Shown here one piece after another: positions 27,351 to 34,821 of a stretch of 47,797 nt of DNA. The DNA is from Mycobacterium sp. GA-1841 (lineage in GTDB: Bacteria; Actinomycetota; Actinomycetes; Mycobacteriales; Mycobacteriaceae). The stretch spans positions 1-47,797 of the forward strand of contig NZ_MBEQ01000028.1 in NCBI RefSeq assembly GCF_001954135.1, given 5' to 3'. How positions within the stretch are numbered: position 1 is the first letter of the stretch; each line of letters opens with the position of its first letter. Under the pieces are notes generated by a model that saw only the letters and a program-made list of their open reading frames with translations, did no database searches and was not told the DNA's origin. The position numbers and the translations under genes are program-made.

Positions 27351-27860
27351 TCAGTCGCCGGGACCGGCGACCGCAAGACTGGTCAACAGCCGCTCGAGTG
27401 TGACCGCTCCGGTGAGCCGTCCGCCGCGGTCGACGACGGCGATCAGCGGGCTGCGCTTGTTGGCCATCACCGTGGCGATCTCCAACAGTGTCGCGTCGGG
27501 CGTCACGGTCGCCGGTTTGGTGGCGGGCCCCGGAAGGCAGTCACCCACGGTGAGCTTGCCGGGACCGTGCCAGAACAGGTCGGCGTGAATTTCGTCGACG
27601 GTGCGGACCAACGCCGGATCGTCTTGGTAGGACTCGGGAATCGCCAACCGCAGCACCTGAGTGCCCGGCAGCACCGCCACCGGACGATCGTCGTCGTCGA
27701 CCACCACCAGCCCGGGCAATCGGTTGACCACCATGAGCTGGACGGCTTTGGAGACCGGATCATCGATTCGAACCGTCGGTAGGTGGGCCGCGATTTCATG
27801 TGCCTGCATGAGCTCGTTCCAATGCGCCAGTGTCGTCGTCGGTGTCGTCCGCAGTGTCAT
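27351..27860 (-). CDS. Two-CBS-domain protein
   Basis: A 169-residue soluble protein with a CBS domain at about 20-75 ([39 protein letters not shown]) and a second at about 108-165 ([38 protein letters not shown]). CBS pairs bind adenine nucleotides and often gate transporters. The ATG at 27860 is preceded by AAGGA; the in-frame ATG at 27809 is an alternative. Probably co-transcribed with the transporter 21 nt downstream, whose activity it may regulate. The 153 bp upstream shared with the divergent kinase gene show no clear operator. Confidence 0.8.
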   Translation of the reverse strand: MTLRTTPTTTLAHWNELMQAHEIAAHLPTVRIDDPVSKAVQLMVVNRLPGLVVVDDDDRPVAVLPGTQVLRLAIPESYQDDPALVRTVDEIHADLFWHGPGKLTVGDCLPGPATKPATVTPDATLLEIATVMANKRSPLIAVVDRGGRLTGAVTLERLLTSLAVAGPGD

Positions 27861-28013
27861 GGTCCTTGTTCTCCGATCGAATCGCGTCTTTGCTCCTCCC
27901 GCTGTCGTTTCAAGTGTGTTTGTGCTGGTGGGCGGTGAACATCAGGGCAGACACCCATTCGGCGGGGGGTTCTGCCTGTATGGACAAGAGCACCGTCCGC
28001 GGGTCACGCTGGT

Positions 28014-28976
28014 GTGGTGAAACCGGCGCGCACCCCGGCGGCCGCGTTGTTCCGGCGGGTGTTCCTGATCAACGGGTTGATCTTCACGCTGGGCACGCTG
28101 GTTCTGGCGGTATCGCCGGCGTCGGTGTCCACCCGCATCAGAGCCACCGAAATCCCGGTCCTGTTGGTCGGTTTGGTGGTGATGTTGACCGCCAACGCCG
28201 TACTCCTGCGGTCCAGTCTTGCCCCACTGGATCGGCTCGCCGCGTCGATGCGGCGAGTCGATCCGCCCAAGCGCAGCGATCGTGTCGACGACCGCGACAG
28301 CGGCGATCTGCAGCACCTGATCGAATCGTTCAACGCGATGCTCGATCGGTTGGAGACCGAACGGACCACCGCGAGCGCATCGGCGTTGGCTGCCCAGGAA
28401 AACGAGCGTCAGCGCATCGCGCGGGAATTGCACGACGAGATCGGGCAGACGCTGACCGTCGCGCTGCTCACGCTCAAACGGGCCGTCGACCGGTCGCCGG
28501 AGTCGATCCACGCCGAACTCGTCGATGCGCAGGAAATCGTGCGGGCCAGTCTCGACGAGGTACGCGACATCGCCCGACGGCTGCGACCGGATGCGTTGGA
28601 GGACCTCGGTCTGCACAGCGCGCTGAACGCCCTGTGCAGCGACTTCGCCCAGGCATCCGACATTGCGGTGGTCAAACACATTGCCGTGCATGCGGATCGG
28701 TTGTGCTCCGATGTGGAGTTGGTGTGTTACCGCATCGCCCAGGAAGGATTGACCAATGTGGCGCGCCATTCCGGGGCGCGCAAGGTGTGGGTGGATCTGC
28801 ATACCTCCGAGCGCGAACTGACGCTGCGGGTGGCTGACGACGGTTGCGGCGGTGTGGATGTCGAAGGTGCCGGCATCACCGGCATGCGCGAGCGGGCCCT
28901 GCTGGTGAACGCCGCCTTGAGCATCACGTCCCCGCCGGACGGCGGCACCGAGGTGCGGTTGGTGATCCCGCTCTGA
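28014..28976 (+). CDS. NarL-type sensor histidine kinase
   Basis: A 320-residue membrane sensor: helices at about 12-34 and 46-66 with almost no extracytoplasmic domain between them, then a HAMP-like linker (SSLAPLDRLAASMRRV), then the HisKA_3 dimerisation domain with the phosphoacceptor His140 in RIARELHDEIGQ. The C-terminal ATPase has an N-box QEGLTNVARHS and G-box VADDGCGG. The short sensor loop suggests it senses the membrane or a partner protein. GTG start at 28014 (or 28017). The stop overlaps the regulator's ATG (TGATG). Confidence 0.9.
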   Translation: MVKPARTPAAALFRRVFLINGLIFTLGTLVLAVSPASVSTRIRATEIPVLLVGLVVMLTANAVLLRSSLAPLDRLAASMRRVDPPKRSDRVDDRDSGDLQHLIESFNAMLDRLETERTTASASALAAQENERQRIARELHDEIGQTLTVALLTLKRAVDRSPESIHAELVDAQEIVRASLDEVRDIARRLRPDALEDLGLHSALNALCSDFAQASDIAVVKHIAVHADRLCSDVELVCYRIAQEGLTNVARHSGARKVWVDLHTSERELTLRVADDGCGGVDVEGAGITGMRERALLVNAALSITSPPDGGTEVRLVIPL

Positions 28977-29623
28977 TGACTGCCCGAATCCTGCTTGCCG
29001 ACGATCACGCCCTGGTCCGGAGTGGATTGCGAATGATCATCGATGCCGAACCTGATCTGCAGGTGGTGAGTGAAGCGGCCGATGGATACGAGGCGTTGAG
29101 CGCGGTCGAGACGACACCGGTGGATCTGGCGATCCTGGACATCGCGATGCCACGGATGACGGGGCTGCAGGCCGCCCGGGAGATCAACCGGACCCACCCG
29201 CACGTGCGCATCCTGATCCTGTCGATGTACGACAACGAGCAGTATTTTTTCGAGGCGCTCAAGGCTGGGGCTTCGGGATATGTGTTGAAATCCGTGGCCG
29301 ACCGCGACCTGCTGGAGGCCTGTCGAGCCACGATGCGTGGTGAGCCGTTCTTGTATGCGGGGGCCGTGACGGCGTTGATCCGCGATTATCTGCACCGTTC
29401 GCGCCAAGGAGACGAGCTGCCGCACAACATTCTCACGCCGCGTGAGGAGGAGGTGCTCAAGCTGATCGCCGAGGGGTACTCGACGCGCGAGGTCGCTTCG
29501 ACGCTGACGATCAGCGCCAAGACCGTCGACCGACACCGCACCAACATCCTGGCCAAGCTCGGTCTGCGGGATCGGTTGGCGTTGACGCGTTACGCGATCC
29601 GAGCCGGGCTCATCGAACCGTGA
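28976..29623 (+). CDS. NarL/LuxR-family response regulator
   Basis: A 215-residue regulator with a receiver domain (acidic pocket Asp9-Asp10, phosphoacceptor Asp55 in LAILDIAMPR, conserved Lys105 in YVLKS) and a C-terminal LuxR helix-turn-helix (LTPREEEVLKLIAEGYSTRE to the end). Cognate partner of the kinase it overlaps. Targets are unknown; the divergent CBS, transporter and Mrp genes are the obvious candidates. It converges with the DUF1707 gene, overlapping by 34 bp. Confidence 0.93.
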   Translation: MTARILLADDHALVRSGLRMIIDAEPDLQVVSEAADGYEALSAVETTPVDLAILDIAMPRMTGLQAAREINRTHPHVRILILSMYDNEQYFFEALKAGASGYVLKSVADRDLLEACRATMRGEPFLYAGAVTALIRDYLHRSRQGDELPHNILTPREEEVLKLIAEGYSTREVASTLTISAKTVDRHRTNILAKLGLRDRLALTRYAIRAGLIEP

Positions 29624-30039
29624 GCCCACACCGGAATCACATGGGACACAACCCCGATGCCCCAACCCATGATCGGCCAGACCGGCCAGAAGTACCAACC
29701 GCCACCACCTAGGCCAACGGCCAGCCAGATGCCGAGCATCAGCAGCGATCCGGCGACGTAGCCGGCCAGGTGAATCCTGACGCTCATGCGGGCAGTGCGC
29801 TGTTGTGCGGCGCGGCGGCGGGGATCGTGACGGCGGAGCCGAGTGACGGGTAGATCGGAGACGAGTCGTCGCAACTCGTCGGTGGTCTGCGCCCGAAACG
29901 CCGACTGCAGGCGGTCCTCATACTCCGGCATCGTCAGGTAGCCCTGGGTGAGTGCCTGCCCGAGGTCGTTCGCGGTTCGTTCCCGTTCCCGGTCACCGGC
30001 GCGGGCGGTTTCAACGGTGTGTAAGGCGGTGTCGGCCAT
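29590..30039 (-). CDS. DUF1707 protein with a two-helix membrane domain
   Basis: A 149-residue protein. The N-terminal ~55 residues are the DUF1707 domain (RERTANDLGQALTQGYLTMPEYEDRL, a SHOCT-like helix pair), followed by a basic linker and a 2TM-type hairpin (about 87-108 and 112-134). Start at 30039 is chosen because GGGAG lies 5 nt upstream; an in-frame ATG at 30069 lacks support. Proteins of this type are thought to recruit or scaffold at the membrane; function unknown. Confidence 0.75.
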   Translation of the reverse strand: MADTALHTVETARAGDRERERTANDLGQALTQGYLTMPEYEDRLQSAFRAQTTDELRRLVSDLPVTRLRRHDPRRRAAQQRTARMSVRIHLAGYVAGSLLMLGIWLAVGLGGGGWYFWPVWPIMGWGIGVVSHVIPVWAHGSMSPARIA

Positions 30040-30055
30040 TTCAACTCCCGTGAAT

Positions 30056-30096
30056 CTAGTCAATGACAAGTTGTACTATGCCACCGTAACTAGTCA
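30056..30096. promoter_or_regulatory. Repeated CTAGTCA motif upstream of the DUF1707 gene
   Basis: CTAGTCA occurs at 30056-30062 and 30090-30096, flanking ACAAGTTGT, a 9-bp palindrome, in an AT-rich 67-bp promoter region. A related GTACTAG occurs at 30993-30999 before the nearby TetR gene. This may be an operator set, but the evidence is weak. Confidence 0.3.
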
Positions 30097-30106
30097 CCGT
30101 CAAGAT

Positions 30107-30595
30107 TTAGGTTTTGGCCGTTTCCTGTTCGGCCAACCCGCGCAGGGTGAGCAGCTGTTTGCGCATCATCACCACGTCACCCAGTGCCAGCGCCCAGCCG
30201 AGGATCCGGTTCGCGCCGAAACGCACCCGCACGTGCAATCGAGTGCCGCCGGCTTCGGCTCGGGTGGCATACGTGACCGCGACCGTTCCGGATCGCAGCG
30301 TGATATGCCCGCCCTCGATGAACGAGTCCAGCGTGAAGATCTGCATGAAGCGTTGGCCGACCCGAAGTGCGGTCAGGTCCGGGTCGCGGGTTTGCGGGCT
30401 CCGTCGACCGAGGTTGTCGATCAGGTCGTAGCTGTACGGCGCGACGCGGAGTTGGCAGAGCCAGCCGAATACTGTCGCCGGCGAGGCGGCGATGCTGATG
30501 GCCCGGTCCGCCCACATCGCGGCGTCGGGGGCCAGTGCATCGCACGGCAGTGTGGCGGATCGTTCGTCGGCCGTCGCGCCCCAGTTCAGGATCAT
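30107..30595 (-). CDS. SRPBCC (polyketide cyclase/START-like) protein
   Basis: A 162-residue protein with the SRPBCC opening (ADRAISIAASPATVFGWLCQL), a central hydrophobic-strand pattern, and a long C-terminal helix ending in GLAEQETAKT. These helix-grip folds bind lipids or aromatic ligands. The ATG at 30595 overlaps the stop of the upstream SRPBCC gene (ATGA), so the longer frame to 30787 is rejected. Ligand unknown. Confidence 0.75.
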   Translation of the reverse strand: MILNWGATADERSATLPCDALAPDAAMWADRAISIAASPATVFGWLCQLRVAPYSYDLIDNLGRRSPQTRDPDLTALRVGQRFMQIFTLDSFIEGGHITLRSGTVAVTYATRAEAGGTRLHVRVRFGANRILGWALALGDVVMMRKQLLTLRGLAEQETAKT

Positions 30596-30981
30596 GCCAG
30601 CACGTCCGGTCGCGGGCGAAGCTGTCCCGCAATCCGTTTCAGTGTTCGACGTACCGCGACCACGTGGGCGCCCGAGTTGATCACCAGGGTTCGGTAGATC
30701 TTCCCGTGCAGGCCGGGAAAGACCGCCCGCGTTTGTGAGCGCACCCGGGTCTGGTGCGGGCCGAGCGTGTCGAGCTCGAAGATCCATTCGTAGATCGAGA
30801 AGGGGTGACGGCCCTTGAGGACCAGGCGTTCGCGTGGGGTGCGTTCACCGATTGCGAATCCGAACGGGGCGCGCGGGTCGGCCGGATCTCCGCACAGGGT
30901 GCGCAGGACGGCGGCCCATGTCGTAGCCGTATCGGCGTCGACGGTTATGGCATGCTCATCGATATAGGGTAAACGTTCCAT
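30592..30981 (-). CDS. SRPBCC-like protein, divergent from a TetR regulator
   Basis: A 129-residue protein beginning MERLPYIDEHAITVDADTAT, then TWAAVLRTLCG, and strands typical of an SRPBCC/DUF2867-like fold (HPFSIYEWIFELDTLGPHQTRVRSQT). It is followed, with a 4-bp overlap, by another SRPBCC gene. Its ATG is only 21 bp from the divergent TetR start, so promoters of both genes must overlap or extend into coding sequence. No Shine-Dalgarno is visible. Function unknown. Confidence 0.7.
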   Translation of the reverse strand: MERLPYIDEHAITVDADTATTWAAVLRTLCGDPADPRAPFGFAIGERTPRERLVLKGRHPFSIYEWIFELDTLGPHQTRVRSQTRAVFPGLHGKIYRTLVINSGAHVVAVRRTLKRIAGQLRPRPDVLA

Positions 30982-30994
30982 ATAGAAGGACCGT
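30973..30994. promoter_or_regulatory. Candidate TetR operator
   Basis: ACGTTCC (30973-30979) and GGACCGT (30988-30994) form an inverted repeat with one mismatch across an AT-rich 8-bp centre. It covers the start codon of the SRPBCC gene and the 21-bp gap to the TetR gene, where an autoregulating repressor would act on both. Confidence 0.4.
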
Positions 30995-31002
30995 ACTAGA
31001 TC

Positions 31003-31584
31003 ATGGCGCCTCCGCGGAAGCATGAAACCGACGCAATCTTGGATGCGACTCGGGCGCTGGTCCTTGCCGAAGGACCCCGCGCCGCGAGCGTGGCGGCAAT
31101 CGCCAAGGTCAGCGGCGCCCCGGCCGGCACGCTGTATCACCGCTTCGGCAATCGCAACGGCGTATTGACCGCGGCGTGGCTGCGAGCACTGGAGCGTTTT
31201 CAGTCCCGGGCCATGTCGGCGGTCGGGGCCGACCCCGTCGAGGTGGCAGTGGCGATGGCCGTGGCTGCCATCGGTTTCGCCCGTTCGGTGCCCGACGATG
31301 CCCGCCTGCTGTTGACCCTGCGGCCCAGTGACCTGCTCGACGGGGAGCCCGACTCGCAATTCACCGCGACATTGGCTGCGATGAACGCTCCACTCATCGA
31401 GCGGATACACGAACTGGCACGCGGAATTTTCGGTAGCGATGACGCGCGGTCGATGGACGCGATCTCACGAGCGGTCGTCGACCTGCCTTACGCCGTGGTG
31501 CGCCGCCACGCCAATGACGCCGAGCTGCCCGCTTGGCTGGAGGAAGATCTGGCCGACGCGGCACGGAGGTTGTTGGTTCGGTAG
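31003..31584 (+). CDS. TetR family regulator
   Basis: A 193-residue regulator with an N-terminal helix-turn-helix (about 22-50, SVAAIAKVSGAPAGTLYHRFG) and a helical ligand domain. GAAGGA lies 12 nt upstream of the ATG. It is divergent from two SRPBCC genes and followed after 15 bp by a third, so it probably controls this ligand-binding-protein module. Inducer unknown. Confidence 0.88.
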   Translation: MAPPRKHETDAILDATRALVLAEGPRAASVAAIAKVSGAPAGTLYHRFGNRNGVLTAAWLRALERFQSRAMSAVGADPVEVAVAMAVAAIGFARSVPDDARLLLTLRPSDLLDGEPDSQFTATLAAMNAPLIERIHELARGIFGSDDARSMDAISRAVVDLPYAVVRRHANDAELPAWLEEDLADAARRLLVR

Positions 31585-31599
31585 CGAATTGGCGCGGAA

Positions 31600-32076
31600 A
31601 TGGTGGGTATGGTTTCGCCTATGGATGACGAGGCCGATGCTGCACGAGTTGTCGCTGCGAGCCGAGAGATCGCCGCACCGGCCGAGGTGATTTTCGAGTT
31701 GATCGCCGATCCCTCACAACAGCCTCGCTGGGATGGCAATGAAAACCTGGCCGAGGCACCCGCCGGGCAGCGGGTGCGCGAGGTCGGAGATGTGTTCACC
31801 ATGACGATCAAGCAGGGCGGCAGCCGCGAGAATCGCATTGTCGAATTCGAGGAAAGCCGACTCATCGCATGGCGTCCCTCGGAGGTCGGTAAAGAACCGC
31901 CCGGCCATCTCTGGCGTTGGCAGTTGGAGCCGTTGGGCGACAACCGGACTCTGGTCACCCACACCTATGACTGGTCACAGCTCAACGATGAGAAGCGGCT
32001 GGTGCGGGCCCGCGCGACCACTGCGGACAAGCTACGGGCATCGATCGACCGGCTTGCCGCGCTGGCGGAGTCGTAG
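31600..32076 (+). CDS. SRPBCC family protein
   Basis: A 158-residue helix-grip protein: AARVVAASREIAAPAEVIFE opens the fold, followed by DPSQQPRWDGN, a strand-rich middle (VFTMTIKQGG, LIAWRP) and a C-terminal helix (ATTADKLRASIDRLAAL). Three in-frame ATGs (31600, 31609, 31621) are possible and none has a convincing Shine-Dalgarno; 31621 would give 151 residues. Probably co-transcribed with the TetR gene 15 bp upstream. Confidence 0.78.
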   Translation: MVGMVSPMDDEADAARVVAASREIAAPAEVIFELIADPSQQPRWDGNENLAEAPAGQRVREVGDVFTMTIKQGGSRENRIVEFEESRLIAWRPSEVGKEPPGHLWRWQLEPLGDNRTLVTHTYDWSQLNDEKRLVRARATTADKLRASIDRLAALAES

Positions 32077-32125
32077 TCAGTCTCATTTTTCCCGCTGGTC
32101 GCCGGGATCGGAGTAGGGGGCGTTG

Positions 32126-32420
32126 TGCCCGCCTATCCGCGACAATTCAGCGACAAACGCCACGTACGTAACTCCTGTTAACTGCTGACACAAAGACGTT
32201 GTTTACCTGTGTCACTCAAGTGCGTATTTGCCTCAGCAGTAACGGTTTTCGGGTTGTCCAGCTAAGAGCGACAGAGTCGCTGTTAACTGGGCGTGGGACT
32301 GCTGATGCTAACGAGGCGTCAGGATAGCCATGTGATGGATGTGACCCGCCCTTTTGGGGCAAGTGATGCTTATGCGACTCAGGAGGCGATTGTCGCTCGA
32401 TTGTCGCGGATAGGCGGGCA
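32126..32420 (+). mobile_element. MITE-like element, copy 2 (near-perfect ends)
   Basis: A 295-bp non-coding element. Its 36-bp ends (32126-32161 and 32385-32420) are inverted repeats matching at 33 of 36 positions, with the outer 21 bp perfect (starting TGCCCGCCTATCCGCGACAA). The centre contains the palindrome AGCGAC-AGA-GTCGCT. Same length class, ends and central block as copy 1 at 19270, and in the same orientation. No open reading frame of note and no clear target-site duplication. It sits in the convergent gap between an SRPBCC gene and the Cdc48-like ATPase gene. Confidence 0.82.
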
Positions 32421-32452
32421 ACTCGGCCAACGCTTCCGGAGGCGCGGCCGGT

Positions 32453-32550
32453 GAGGCCGAATGTGACTGCTGGGCAGAGTGACCCGTCAGAGGCCGAATG
32501 TGACCGCCGGGCAGAGTGACCCGTCAGCGGCCGAATGTGACTGCCGGGCA
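32453..32550 (+). repeat. 37-bp tandem repeat, about 2.6 copies
   Basis: Units at 32453-32489, 32490-32526 and a partial at 32527-32550. Each starts with GRGGCCGAATGTGAC and full units end with GGGCAGAGTGACCCGTCA; copies differ by a few bases. Located between the MITE-like element and the stop codon of the ATPase gene. No spacers, so not a CRISPR. Possibly a variable-number repeat. Confidence 0.85.
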
Positions 32551-32594
32551 CGCCCACCCCAAGCCGGCCGAGCTGCTGACTGGTCACTCTGGTC

Positions 32595-34820
32595 TCAGCG
32601 CCCGGCGGCGAATTCTCGCAAAGACTGCACCTGCGCGGCATCCAGCGACGGGCGCACGGTCTCACGGGCTTTCGCCACGTCGGCCGCGGTGACGTCGGCC
32701 GCATCGATGGACCGGCGCATCGCCGTCATCGCCGCCTCGCGGAGCAACGCCACGCAATCGGCGGCGCTGTAACCGTCCAACTCGGCAGCCAGGGCATCGA
32801 GGTCGACATCGGGGGCCAGTGGAATGGATTTGCCTGCCGTGCGCAGGATTTCGCGACGGGCCTCTGTATCGGGCGGTTCGACGAACACCAGCCGCTCCAG
32901 CCGGCCGGGCCGGAGCAGTGCGGGGTCGATGAGATCGGGCCGGTTCGTCGCGCCGAGTACCACGACGTCGCGCATCGGTTCGATGCCGTCGAGTTCGGTC
33001 AGCAGCGAGGCCACCACGCGGTCGGTCACCCCGGAGTCGAAGCTCTGTCCCCGCCGTGGGGCCAACGCATCGATCTCGTCGAGGAACACCAGCGACGGCG
33101 CCGAATCCCGAGCTCGGGCGAACAGTTCGCGCACGGCTTTCTCCGAGGAGCCGACCCACTTGTCCATCAGCTCAGCGCCTTTGACAGCATGCACCGAGAG
33201 CTTTCCCGAGCTGGCCAGCGCCCGCACCACAAAAGTCTTGCCGCATCCGGGCGGCCCGTAGAGCAGCACGCCGCGCGGCGGCTGGACACCGAGGCGCTGG
33301 AACGTGTCGGGATGCTGCAGCGGCCACAGCACCGCCTCGGTGAGCGCCTGCTTGGTCTCGACCATGTCGCCGACGTCGTCGAGCGTGACCGAGCCGACCG
33401 ACACCTCCTCGGCCGCCGACCGCGACAGTGGCCGGATCACGGTCAGGGCACCGGTCAAATCCTCCTGCCACAGCACCGGCTCATTGCCGTCGGCGCTGGC
33501 CCGCGAGGCGGCCCGCAGCGCACCCTCGCGGACCAGGGCAGCCAGATCGGCGACCACGAAACCGGGTGTGCGGTCCGCGATTTCCCGGAGGTCGAGCTCG
33601 GCGGTCGGGACACCACGCAGCACCACCTCCAGCAGGGACTTGCGAGTGGCGGCGTCGGGCAGGGTCAGGGCCAGCTCGCGGTCGCACAGATCCGGCGCGC
33701 GCAGACGCGGGTCCACGCCGACGGGCACGGCCGACGTCGCGACGAAGGCCACGCCGGGGGTGGCCACGGCGTCCCGCAGCTCGGCGATGATCAGCGCGGC
33801 CACCGGTTCGGGAGCGCGGTCGGCGGTCGCGGGAAGCAGTGCGTCGATGTCGGAGATCAACAGCACCCCGCCGCCGTCGCGCACCGTGGCCACCGCGTTG
33901 GACACCCGGTTCAGCCGGTCCTCGGCGGCCAGGGCCCCCACTTCGGGCCCGTCGAGCTCCACCAGCCGGCGCTCACTACACACCGTCCGAACCATGGTGG
34001 CCTTGCCGACGCCAGCGGGGCCGGTCACCAGCACGCCGAGATTGGGCGTGGCACCGAGGGTTTCGAGCAGCTGAGGCTCGTCGAGAGACAGCTTGAGCCA
34101 TTCGGTGAGCTTGCCGGCCTGGGTGTGGGCGCCTTTGAGATCGTCGAAACTGACCGTCGGCTCGCTGCGCGCGGGGCTCACCGTATGGGCGCCAGTGGAA
34201 TCCGTCATCCCCTTCGAGGTCGCGGTCGGCTCAAGGCCGGACCCCCACGACACCACCGAGTTGGGCTGGATGCTCACCGGCCCGGCCGGATCGACACCGG
34301 TGACCGTCAACAGTTCCGAGGTCCAGGTGATACCCACCGACGATGCCAGCGCCGCCGTTGCCGCCGACGTCGAGGTGCCCGGGCCCAGATCGCGGGGCAA
34401 CAGCGACACCGTGTCGCCGACCGTCATCACCTTGCCCAGCAGTGCTTGGCGCAGCGTCGCCGACGAGATCGAATCGGTCGCCAATTTGGACCCGCTCACC
34501 GTGACGGCGCGGGCGCCGTACACCGTCACCGGCGACACAATCACCGTGGCGTTCTCTCGGATTCCGGCGTTGGACAAGGTGACGTCGTCGAGTAGCGCGG
34601 TACCGCTGGGCGTACCGGCGACAGCGACGCCGACGACGGCCGCAGTCGTCCGCGACCCGGTCAGTGAGACCGCGTCCCATTCGCGAAGTCCCAACGCGGC
34701 GATCGCTTCGGGATGGAGCCGCACCACCCCGCGCCGTGAATCGAGAGCCGAGGTGTTCAGCCGCGCGGTGAGGCGCAGATGTCCGAGTGCCGGATCTTCG
34801 TCGACCTCGAGCTGCGACAT
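32595..34820 (-). CDS. Cdc48/p97-like double AAA ATPase
   Basis: A 741-residue ATPase matching Rv0435c. An N-domain of beta-strands (about 1-190, Cdc48_N-like) is followed by two AAA modules. D2 is intact: Walker A GPPGCGKT (522-529), Walker B FLDEID (Asp581-Glu582) and the second region of homology GATNRPDLIDPALLRPGR. D1 is degenerate: Walker A reads GPAGVGKA (267-274, Ala in place of Thr/Ser) and Walker B LLISDID has Ser323-Asp324 where Asp-Glu is expected. D1 is therefore probably structural or regulatory and D2 the motor. It starts 1 bp after the pssA stop. Confidence 0.92.
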   Translation of the reverse strand: MSQLEVDEDPALGHLRLTARLNTSALDSRRGVVRLHPEAIAALGLREWDAVSLTGSRTTAAVVGVAVAGTPSGTALLDDVTLSNAGIRENATVIVSPVTVYGARAVTVSGSKLATDSISSATLRQALLGKVMTVGDTVSLLPRDLGPGTSTSAATAALASSVGITWTSELLTVTGVDPAGPVSIQPNSVVSWGSGLEPTATSKGMTDSTGAHTVSPARSEPTVSFDDLKGAHTQAGKLTEWLKLSLDEPQLLETLGATPNLGVLVTGPAGVGKATMVRTVCSERRLVELDGPEVGALAAEDRLNRVSNAVATVRDGGGVLLISDIDALLPATADRAPEPVAALIIAELRDAVATPGVAFVATSAVPVGVDPRLRAPDLCDRELALTLPDAATRKSLLEVVLRGVPTAELDLREIADRTPGFVVADLAALVREGALRAASRASADGNEPVLWQEDLTGALTVIRPLSRSAAEEVSVGSVTLDDVGDMVETKQALTEAVLWPLQHPDTFQRLGVQPPRGVLLYGPPGCGKTFVVRALASSGKLSVHAVKGAELMDKWVGSSEKAVRELFARARDSAPSLVFLDEIDALAPRRGQSFDSGVTDRVVASLLTELDGIEPMRDVVVLGATNRPDLIDPALLRPGRLERLVFVEPPDTEARREILRTAGKSIPLAPDVDLDALAAELDGYSAADCVALLREAAMTAMRRSIDAADVTAADVAKARETVRPSLDAAQVQSLREFAAGR

Positions 34821-34821
34821 G

